Below, one piece after another: positions 34,634 to 46,600 of a stretch of DNA of 64,000 bases. Position 1 is the first letter of the stretch. Each line of letters begins with the position of its first letter. Below the pieces are notes generated by a model. It was not told where the DNA came from. It was given only the letters and a program-made list of their open reading frames with translations, and made no database searches. The position numbers and the translations under genes are program-made. The stretch is from Ischnura elegans. Its lineage: Eukaryota > Arthropoda > Insecta > Odonata > Coenagrionidae. The DNA is taken from NCBI RefSeq assembly GCF_921293095.1, contig NC_060249.1, positions 80,487,907 through 80,551,906 on the forward strand, given 5' to 3'.

Positions 34634-37600
34634 CTGAAATTATAAAGAAAGAATTTACCAACACAATTGTAGAAAGAAGGCACCTCTTAAATCTAAAATG
34701 ATTTCAACAGCTACATATACCCATAAGAATAGCATTATAATTTTCATTGATGACCCAAGGGTTGAAAAGATAACAGTTTTATTTTTGTAAACTTTGGTTT
34801 ATGTGAAGTACAGGAAAGTAAATTACTTAGGTTGAGTATCAGAATGGGTAAAGCAAAGATATTCTAGAAAAAAAGTATGATTATGGAAACTGTGACCTTT
34901 TGGTGTAAAACTGGAAAAAGTAACCGCAGGTGAAAGAAGAAATTGTTTGGAAACTTAAATAAAAAAAGAAGAGGAAATTTGAACACACACCCTGGTAGAG
35001 CAAGGTTTCAGGAAATAAATATTTAACTTCATCTAATAATTGAATACGGGGGGTAAATATACCTACATATTAGTGATGGAGAGGATAGTGCAACAAAATA
35101 GTAAATGGTTATAGAGGAATGATTCATATAGAGATTTCATTCATCAGCATCAAAATATAGGTGGACACTAAGACAGGGGAAATAATATGCAAAATTATAG
35201 ATCTTTTTTTACAATCTCATGTTCACACTAAATAACTAACACTAAATCAACCACTTCAATCCAATGAGTAGATAAAAAAATTAAGGATGAAATTTTATGA
35301 CAAAATAACTTACAAGATTGAGCTTGGAAGACTAGAAATCCTGGCTCAACAGTGAGAGCACCAACTCGTCCACTGCTCACCGCCTGTCTTAAGACAGACT
35401 CCAGTTCTTTATTGGCTCCATCAATTTCATTCTGGTTCAAATCTTCCAATGCCAGTGGTTCATTGTCTCCAAGTGATCGACCTTTCTCACCTCCTTTAAT
35501 CTCAGATGCTCCTTTTACCGTCATCTTCTTAGGATCCAGGTAAATTTCCATGTCAGCAATTACATTATCAGATTCCCTGCGGGGAAAAAGTGTAATAAAC
35601 CTGAATTTTAGATCACTGGTTAGCAAAAAGTTTAACTCTACTTTTCAAATACTTCAATGTTTATAATTCAAGGTGAACTCTAATTAGTAAAGCTAAGAAT
35701 GTGTTCCAGGTCAATGAAATTCTTACACAATGAAATAAAAATAAATACTGGGTCATATTTTACCAAACTTTAAAGCACAATATTATAACGACCAATTATT
35801 TAAAAAATATATTTATAACCAGGAATAAAATTCTTTTAAATACCTTTAAATTCAAAATTCTTTAAGGTGGAGTAGAGGATAGAGAACAGAGATCCTGAAC
35901 TACCTATTAATATGAATCTCAATTCTGCAGTTAAAATGTCACAATTTCATTAATTCATGTCACCATTGAAGTTAAGACCTCCCCCTTTGATTATTTTATC
36001 ACTAAGCCACTACCACTGGCAATAAATTTATAGTTTATGATTCATAGATGAAGTACACAAAAGAGTGTTAAGATGAGGAGGAAGTCACTAGCATAAAAAT
36101 TGGAAGTAAACTAAATTAAGTTATACCACAGAGTGTTTATTAATGCACATCTGTGACACAAAACCGAACTCACTGTTTGAAATTCTCCACTTCGACTGAA
36201 TGAAATCCAGGGAATGATGAAAGGGCACCTTTCATTCCTTTGCTTACAGAATCCGCCAGTAATTCAAAATCTGGAGTAGAAGGCTTTGGTGCCTTATAGC
36301 CGACACCAAGATTAACGAGCTTCATTTTCACATTGTATGATAGAAGCCCTTCTTTCTCTCGTTTCTTCTCTTCAACTGGATCTTTAATAGCTGGGAATAC
36401 CATTTAACAAAAAGCATAGATTAGAGCAATACCATACCACCAAATTTTAACAGTGCATGCATGTAACATAACACAATTACGGTTCATAAAATTTATTTAC
36501 ATTTATCGAAATCTGTAGATAAAGAGCAAACAAACCACTACACATTGTATATAAATTATATTAAACTTGATGAAGCTAGGAAGAACATCTAGCTTTCTAG
36601 ATAATCGAAATTAAAAACCTCAAATTTAGCATGTCATCGAAATGTGTTGGAAAGGCTGATGAAATGTACTACACCCATATGAGGCATTAGTGCCAAAATT
36701 ATAGTTATTGGTTACACCTCCAGAATAAGTTCAATCAAAACAGACAAAATAAAAATTGGATAAAAGAGGACACACAACTTCAAGTCAAGTCAAAAAGGGA
36801 GTTTTAATCCCTTGATTGCCCCACTTGAACAATTTGAAGCGTTCAATGACTATAGCCTTGCCTTCAGCTATCCAATTTCCAGCAATATGAAGAGCCCTTT
36901 ATTTGCCATTGTTGAAATAAGATCCCTATACCAAGAATTAATTAAGAATTAATTTGTGGAGGTTTACAAACTTCATTATTTTTCATAATTTACATAATAT
37001 CTTGTAACAGTCTGATCATCTAATGATATTGAAAATCCATTGCACTGGTTTAATGTAAAATAGAATCATGGAGCATTCTAAAAACTTTTGTTCATTCTAA
37101 GTAACAATGACATTTACACAAAGTTAACCTTTTGACCATGAATTTTAATTATTTATATTCTAATATTAGTGACATGATGTCAAATAATACCAATTAGAAA
37201 TCTTCAATCGAAAGAAACTCAAAAGACAACCTTACACATCAAATCAAATTTTAACTCACCATGAGGGCAGGCATTTATGCAAATTTTCTTAGGAGACAGT
37301 ACAGGATTGCTGCTATGGATAAATAGCCTCTTACTGACATCATGCTTCATTCCACCTTTCACAGGGAACATGAAGTACAAGCATTCATCACTGAAGGATA
37401 AGTCCTGTGATAAAAATGAACAGTTTTGTTATCATAGTACATAAAAAGAATTACTGAGGTAACGAATTGCCATAAGCAGGCTATACAATCACATTAAAAA
37501 CTTATGAAATACTCACGTCTTGATCTCCAGTGTGCCTCTTTCTCACGAATGTCAATGTTGTGGTTCCATCCTCAATTTTTCCAGCGATTCCATCAATATT

Positions 37601-40600
37601 TTGGTTTTTGTCAAGACGAGGAGGTTGATAACCAGTAATCCAAGTGTCCATGATGAATGGTAGACCAGTAGCGGTATCTACCCAGCCAATGATGGCATCT
37701 GTTTGGGACTGTTATAACAAAATTATTAGTACACATTGCATCAAATTTCTAGCCCTTCAGGGGCAAATACTGAGCACACCCATTTACATATTTCTGTATC
37801 ATACCATTCTAGTGTTCTTTGAGAATGCCACTCCTGTCCAGGTATCGGTGTGAGTTGTCTGGATGGTAAATTTGATAAGTTCTCCTCCCTTGCCCCATGG
37901 TTCCCACTTTATGTAATATTCGCAGCTGCCCTGTTTGCTGACATCACAGTTGGCTGGTACTTTCCATGATCCTCCACAACCCTCTCCAGCTTCAGAAACT
38001 TCATGAGCTCCTTCTGCACCTCCTTTTCCAGTCCTATCCACTTCTGCACAGATACAAATAAATAAAGATATGTTTAACAATTATTTCAACTTTATTTATC
38101 ATCCAAATTTAGGATGGTCCAGTCCATTCTTACAATTAAGTTGATGGACCCGCAAATATATCAATGTCATGGATGGGAGAAAATCCAACTAGGCGAGATT
38201 TGAACCTACGACCCCAAAATTAGCAGGTAAGGACTTAACCCTGCCACCACCCAGGCCAGCAGGCTTAAGAGTTAATACCAAAATAATTAGGATACTGTTT
38301 AGCGGCAAAGCTAAAGGAATCATGGAGGTTATCCCATCTCTTTGCCCCCTTAAAATCTGTGCACATGACTGATTAGAAGTAACACTATAAGCACACAATT
38401 ACAATAATATACTAATTACTTTTTTCAGTTCATAATCAGCTATACTTATCTGTAAGTCTTGAATCAATCTATATAGTTTCCCTGCCCTCTCTAGGAAAAA
38501 GGCTGAAACAATTCATACCTTTAAATAAGACTAGGAAGCATAGGTGGATTTAGGGTGAGGGGGGGGCATGTGCCCTCCTCCTCCGATGCTTAAAAAAATA
38601 GACAAGATTTTTTGTATGGTTATCATTACATATGTTTTTTTTTGTTTATTAAGGAGCCTCAATCTTTTAACATCATATTAATAATTTTCAAATTAAAATA
38701 AAGAGGATATTTTGCACAGTAAATGTTGTACGTTGTTTTTAATCTCAAATATATGAAGATTGTTTGTCTATCAGACCCTTGTGCCCCCCAGGATAAAATC
38801 CTGGATTCGCCCTTGCTAAGAAGCGTTCAAGAGCCAAGTGTCTCAGAGCTTGAGAATGATCAAGAGTCAGCTGTAAGTGCTCAGCAGCAGAAGGGTATTT
38901 GCTAAAGTACCAATCACAATTAGTCATCTACTAGCAGCCAGACTCTTAATTTTCTGAGAATTTTAAATGCGATGCACTCTAGGGAATTTAGGTTCAATTA
39001 TAAAGCCCAGATTTCTTAGGCATATAAAATGAATGATTAAGCTTTTACACTTAACAATTGTTTTAATGAAATCATTTTGAGTATTCTCAGTATCTATGAG
39101 TACCCTTAATATTTGCCATTGGCTGCTTTACGTACAATGCTCAGAGAATAAGATTAAAAATATTAACATGAATCAAAGACATAGTACTTCAAATTCACTC
39201 TGATTATAATTTGGAATAATCATCCCATTTAAATGCAAACTAAACTGCAATAAATTACACATGAGATATTCACAGATCAATATGCACTCACCGAAAAAGT
39301 TAATGACAGTCTTTCCTCTTTGAGTACTGTGGCCATGATATTTGAGCTCATCTGGACGATAGAAATCTGGAACAGAAGCCTTCTCTGGTGACTCCAGACC
39401 AGATGCTGGTATGTGGATGTATGAGCGTCCCATCCCTTGTTCCTGGCCTAGAGCCCAGATGACATTCATTGGCCCATCCTCGATTGAATGATCAGAGGGG
39501 TGAGTGGCTGAGAAAAAAGAATACAGTGTTTGAATGCAACATTATGAAAATTGGAAATAATATGTACTTTGAAAGAAATATATTTAAAATGAATCATTCT
39601 ATATGTTTACAAATTAAAATTTTGTAATTGAAACTTCCATGGAATGGGAAAACCACAACTCTCATGAGGAGCAATACTGTAATGAATTCTGCGAGTACAA
39701 TTAAATTTGCAAGAATAAATAAAAAATTGGGAACCCATACAAGATCGATCACTTTGTGCTCCTTCTCAATAACTCGGCTGAATAAACAGCTAATAGGAGA
39801 AAATTTCATGAATACCATTAAGCAACCACAAAAAAGGTCATACAATACCTTTCATCTTCTTCCTGAAGACAACAGTGGTGACACCGTCTTTTTCAAAGGC
39901 CAACGCAGCAGTTAAATCTGATGCTCCTCCCCAGAATTCATCGATACGAGGGGTTGAACGATCTCTTGTGTAGTAATCACCCACTCGTCCAGCCATTCCT
40001 CGAGCAGATCCAATCACAATATCTGTGCAGTCCATTGGGTGGAAGCCATGACGAGGAGACCAAGGGCTCTTGGGCTTAGCAGGAGTTTGACTTTTTGCTA
40101 ATGATAAAAAACATTTCAGGCATCAGTCATAGAAGCTCTTATCCACTCTCAAAGCCAACAATGTGCAGGAGTGTCTTAAGACATTTGCTGGCCTAGGGCA
40201 ACATTATCATAGGGGCCTTCCTCCACCCAGAAAAAATATTGTTTCCTTTTTTCTTGGACCCTATCAAGGCTACTTAAATACGGGAACCTCAGGCAAAGTT
40301 TGCACCCCATTCCCTGCAGCCCTGGTCTCATTATTTCAATGATACAATATTATTAAAGTATACCGGGACTAGCCACGGTGATAACTTTTTACGGAGTCAC
40401 CCGCAATGCACAAATAGTGCGAAAAATCCACAGAGGAAAAATCATTCGCCTTGACCGGGATTCGAACCCGGATCCCTCGATTTCCGGCCGAGTGCTTTAG
40501 CCAGTTAAGCTAAGCTCTCCGGCTGTGGCGCCATGCGCACGACCTGGACTGCTCGTCGCATAATATGCTCGGCAGTCCATACCACCTTGTCCGGTATAGT

Positions 40601-43600
40601 CCACCAATTTCCACAGGGGAGAATGACGCCTCGGTAGCTTAACTGGCTAAAGCACTCGGCCGGAAATCGAGGGATCCGGGTTCGAATCCCGGTCAAGGCG
40701 AATGATTTTTCCTCTGTGGATTTTTCGCGATACAATATTACTTTCCCAGGAGTGACCCCAAATTAATTGTATTATGCCCATAAAATCCACATGTATTCAA
40801 AGGTATAAACTTGATACTATAGAGAATGGTTATCCGACACTTGAAGCATGGGTGTATTTAAGTGGAATCCTTAAGCAATATGATATTTGATGGTGATACA
40901 CTGCTTGGTCACAATATTGAATTTTAGAATATGAGCTGAGCAGTGGAGGACATTACAAATCAAAGTGATCATAAAGGACTTAACTGAAAATTTCATTCCA
41001 ATCAGATTGATCTATAAAAATGTTTATTTGTTCTATTGCCTTTATAAAATATGTATGTATGCATATTTAATAAAAGTATACCTTTAGGGTGCCCCTTGCC
41101 ATTTGGCTCCGGCTCTGCGCTTGGTTCAGGTTCTGCATTTGGTTCGGGTTCAGCATTTGGTTCTGGTTCAGACTTAGGTTCAGGTTCTGATGAGGGCTCT
41201 GGCTCTGAACTAGGCTCTGGCTCAGACGACGGCTCAGGCTCAGATGATGGCTCGGGCTCAGATGATGGTTCTGGCTCAGACGAAGGCTCAGGTTCTTAAA
41301 ATGAGGTAAAAATTAAAAATTACTTCATTTCTCCATGAAGTGATCAACAAATTTTCAAAGCAAGTAAAATAACAGTGCTCTAACTATGGCAACTTAATTT
41401 TAATTATGAATATGAATAAGTATTGAAAAATTACTGCTGGATTCATCTTCAATTGAAGTCTAGATTATTTCAATGTTATAATTGTACCATCTTAACAGTG
41501 ATGCCAAATCATGATACCATTCCAATAAAACTACACTTATTCAATACTACAAACTTAATATTCTTGAGAATGACTGTCTAATTCATGGTGTAAACCTCGG
41601 TAATAGAAGTTAGAGAGAAATTGTAAACAGTTATAAACTTATAAATAAATCTTGGATTCATAAAAACTACAATCGGCAAATTGGCTGTGACATAACAAGT
41701 CAAATGATTACAATCAATGAAACCCCACTTTACAATGGGTTTTACTAATGATAGATTTGAAATATCATCAGATCTGATTTTTCACATGCTTTCTAAAACT
41801 TTTAAATTTCACTGATTTTGTTTCCACACACTCAATTTCATCAATGACATAAGTCTACCCCTTGTTTCTTTAAAAAACACATTTTATAACATAGCAACAT
41901 TTATGTGCACTGATGAACTATAAACTGATTCCTTTCAATTTCTCCATATTTCCGGTGCAACCGCGTCGGTTTGTTGGTGATGACAACAGTTTCGCTGGCA
42001 CTGCTGCCAGCGTCTTCAGGTCGAAGATGATGCCGGTCCACGATTTTCGTCCTCCTTATATAGGGGGTCAGTCCCGCCAGTTGTGGCTGCCGCTCTCCTA
42101 TTGGTCCGCCTAATGAGCCTCCTCCAATGGGCATCCAGATGATAGCCGTCGTCTCTGTTAAAATTGTCCGTCCGGGACAATTTTAACAGAGACGACGGCT
42201 ATCATCTGGATGCCCATTGGAGGAGGCTCATTAGGCGGACCAATAGGAGAGCGGCAGCCACAACTGGCGGGACTGACCCCCTATATAAGGAGGACGAAAA
42301 TCGTGGACCGGCATCATCTTCGACCTGAAGACGCTGGCAGCAGTGCCAGCGAAACTGTTGTCATCACCAACAAACCGACGCGGTTGCACCGGAAATATGG
42401 AGAAATTGGAACCTGAACACCGCGGAAATCTACGTAGTCAAACTGATTCCTTGTTTGGAAATAATGCCAATTCAACATACAATTTAATTTACTCTACGAC
42501 CTGTACTCCAGAATGGAATAATGGAGTAAAGTGAGTCTACTCTATTAGTTGAAAGAAAATACATTGGTAGAAAATGCACAGAGTGAGATGATCATTCTGA
42601 CCTTCCAGAATTAATGCCATGGTCCCTAAATGCATGGGCGTACCCAGTGGGGGGGGGGGGGGGGGGTGAGGGGTGGGCAGCTACCCCCCCTTAGAAGCGA
42701 AAATAAATTTAGTTCAAAACAAAAGTTATGACAACATTTTCCTTTTGAAGAAAAATGATGTAGTATAAGACATTGAACTAAAATAAAAATCATTATTTTT
42801 TAAAGCAAATAATTATAAAAACTAATAAATTGCTATCAAAAAAGTTACAACTTGAATGACCACAGCTAGTTTTGATTCTGGGTATGCCCATGCCTAGATG
42901 GACACTACTGGACAACCCAAGTAAGGTTTGCACAAATGGAAATTCTTCTGAAAACCAAAATAGCCTCCGAACCATACCTGGTTCTTTGGTCTCCCTCTTC
43001 CCTCTAGCAGGCATCCTCTGCTGACGTGCACTGACTTGGAAGGACACACTTGTTTCCACACTTTCACCATCACCAACGGTTTGAACTTTTGTCATTTCTG
43101 TGGTCGGAGGATTCCTACTGAGGACCACCCTGCGGGACTGTGTGACACGAACATCGTCGTAGTTGGGTGCGTTGGTCTGAGACTGCCTTTTCAGTGGCCG
43201 ACCTCGAATTATCCTCCTGGTGGACGTCTCCGTAGTAGACGAAGGCTCCGGTTCACTGCTAGGCTCTGGTTCACTGCTTGGTTCTGGTTCGCTGCTAGGC
43301 TCCGGTTCACTGCTAGGCTCCGGTTCACTACTGGGTTCCGGTTCACTGCTGGGTTCCGGCTCACTGGAAGGTTCCGGTTCACTACTGGGCTCTGGTTCAC
43401 TACTTGGTTCTGGTTCACTGCTGGGCTCCGGTTCACTCTTTGGCTCAGGCTCGCTGCTCGGTTCTGGCTCACTCTTTGGTTCCGGTTCTGCTCCTGCCGC
43501 AGGTTCACTGTCCGGCTCAGGCTCTGCATCGGCACCAGAGTGCTCATGGTCGTGCTCACCGTTTCCAATGAGAGGGAAATCTCTGCAAGCAGTGGTGAGA

Positions 43601-46600
43601 GATTTGGGCCTCCATCCGATTGCTACATAGCTGGTTCCATTCGCGATGAGAGCCATTTCTATTTCATCTGTGTCCTGGATGATCCTCCAGTAGAGGGACA
43701 GATCCTGACTAAGCTGTTTGCGGGAGTGACCTGACAAATCAAGGCCTCCAGGGAAAGCATTGCTGGCTGCTGGTGATGCAGTGGTGGTCCTCACTTGATT
43801 CCTGAGGGATGGCTTGTTCGATTCTGCTGATGGAAGCTTAATTGCTGATCCTATAATGAGGAAAAGTTGAGATGAGCGAGATGCTACACCATTCCCCACA
43901 AAATACAGCAAAGACTCACTATGAAGAGATAAACTCAAGTCATATATGCATGTGATTACCTTGACCTTTGACACATATTGTTTAATCAAATTAAAAATTT
44001 TTACTCCATTTTTTTACAGTATGACATTGGAAATTCAATCCAAAAACTTGAGTACGCACACAATACATATGACATATTTCTCATATAACTAAATATCAAA
44101 ATGCGTAATATAATACATAAAGATTTTTTGAAGTGGAATTTTAAAAGTGTTTTTCATTTAAGAAAAAATGATTCCATTATTTATCAGTGGAAAAATATGT
44201 ATGGATAGATATCAAGTTAAACTTACACAGCATAAGCATATGAAGCCACAAGTAGCTTAGAATTTATTTTGCCAGGCTTCTGTTCTTGTTAATATCTGTC
44301 TTCATGTATTAATCCCTCCACAACCTCTTTATGGGTGCGCAAGTTAGCTATTGTTAAATTGATGAAATTATCTACTAGGGAATTCATTATTCATTCATCA
44401 AATTAATTTGAAATAAAAAGGGTAGTTTAAACTCAATGTTTTCTATATCATAATAGTATTATTAGACCAAAATGTAATCATAAAAATTAACACAATAAAG
44501 AATCATCAGCATACATAGTCACACATAAAGAGAACATTTACAAATGAATTACTGAATAGAGTGTTATGTAGGCAGAAATTTTCCAAATGCTAAATGTTCA
44601 TCCTTTCGTTGCTTTAACTATATCAAGCCTTTGAATACAGGAATTATAATTGTAAAAAATTAACATAGATAGCATTAATACAGACTGAAAGTAATTTCCA
44701 GACCCATGAATCTAGTCTGCCTCCTTTACTTTACCTATCTCAGCCTCCACTATCAACAGTTTATAACAAGTTCACTCACTTTTCACACAATCTTTCCCAA
44801 AGAACCCTGGTTTGCAGTAGCACTGCTTCCGAGGGGAGGTAGTGGCTTCCACATCAACACAAACTCCCCTCTGGGCTCCACAGTCTCCATCAACATTACA
44901 TTCATCCCTGAACTGACACTTGGGTCCACGGTACAGTTTCTCACAACGGCATCTACCCACACTGGATCTACCATGACCACTGCAGTCCTCCTTGTACTCA
45001 GACCCTGCAAGTATGACAAGAAGATGCCAGTTTTATGAAAATGTGCAAGGAGAAAAACACATCTCTAGGATAATAAGTATCTCCCACAAAGTATAAATAA
45101 CTCTTTTACCAGTGTCTCAAGCTGAAAAAATTGAATTCAGCTCCAGGAAGTATAAGATAAAAGATGTAAATTGCCAACCAAGGTAAGTTTCAAAGGTTTA
45201 AGGGAATCTCTAAGACAAGAAAACTGAGTTGAAACAATGCAAATGATTGTAAATTAGAATATATTCCATGTAGAGTATTAAGGCCAGGTTTCATGGTGGA
45301 TTAACACATAGGAGGTAATGTATGTTTGAATGAACCAAATTAGAACAGATTCTATTTTCGGTTCATGCATTTGTACATTTTGGGGTGGTTACACAGTGAA
45401 TTTTCCCGTTCATTCTTGCACTCATGCTTTGATGTATTAACTAGTGCATGTTAATTCACCGTGTAACCAGGCCCTTATAAACAATTTATACGAACTTATA
45501 TTACCTTATAGCATCTGTATTTGTTAAACCTTTACCATATAAAGGCCATTGCAATCAGGGGGAGCTGAGGGGTTCAACCCTTCCTCCCCCTATAGGATAC
45601 CAGGATATTTTATACACCAATAGTTGTATTTTTTTTATCTCAAATAGGAGAAAACCCATCAGACCTTTCTACCCCCACCAGCAATTTTCAGAGTAGTAAA
45701 TGAAAGGCTTGGGAAATGCAGTCTAATGTGTATCCTCTATAAATGATCACCCCCCCAAAAATGCTTCTCCCTGCCTGTGAACCCCGATGAAATATATTAC
45801 CCCTCCACATAGGCGAATTTAGGAGGGAGCACGGGCATACTTGCCCCCCTAGATGCTTAAAAAATAGACAAGATTTTTAATGCAGTTATCATTACGTTCG
45901 TTTCATTTTGTGTATTACGGAGCCTCAATCATTTAATTTAATATTAATAACTTTCCTATCAAAATAAAGAGAATATTTTATATACTAATGGTTGTACTTT
46001 TTTTAAAATCTCAAATAGGAGAAAACCCATCAGACCTTTCTGCCCCCACCAGAAAAAAATCCAGGAATCGCCCCTGCCCCTCCACACAATCCTCCTCAGC
46101 CCTCGAAAATATTTTATGGCAACGACCTTGCCACCACTCTGTGGCTCTATTATGGGTTTTCAACCCAATACTGACTTTTTCGATGTCCAATGAGACTGAT
46201 TAAGGGTGAAAGGGCCAAATAGTCGAGTGGGATGTTTGAGATTCTTAGGCAGGGAATCGAGATGACACATCCGTCGGTCTTGAGCAGTCGCATTTTGTCT
46301 GTTTTGCTAGCGTATTATTCTGTTAAATCTTCAGCCACAACTTGGAAATTTTCAGAGTAGTAAATGAAGTTGACCATTTTTTGTTATTGTAGGGAACTAA
46401 CATTTTTGGTATCTAGGGGAGATGCCTATTTGGAGCACATTTACGGAGAGACTAATCGTTTTCCTCGTTTTTTACCCTTTGAATTTATAAATTCTACATA
46501 TGCAAGTAAATTTGAAAACTACATCGACTACCTGGGAGGGACCCTTGGGGAAACACTCATAAGACCGGGGTTTAAAGTCAGGCACTTTTATGCCTTGACC

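Larger units (their letters stand above)
40419..40728. repeat. Fold-back with two head-to-head tRNA-like sequences
   Basis: Left arm from 40419 (gcgaaaaatccacagagg) is complementary to the right arm ending at 40728, over about 95 bp, with a central spacer of about 115 bp. Each arm holds one tRNA-like sequence pointing outward. The arms diverge only at the inner ends. Confidence 0.85.

Noticed and set aside
40627-40700. Functional tRNA-Ser gene
   Set aside because: U33 is absent, there is no long variable arm, box A is imperfect, and the copy is part of a fold-back repeat.
41901-42416. Identical 66-residue frames on both strands
   Set aside because: They are mirror images from the palindrome F3, not two genes.
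43036-43734. 232-codon plus-strand frame and other frames over the repeat exon
   Set aside because: They are shadows of the E-P-S repeat exon on the minus strand. The repetitive DNA keeps several frames open.
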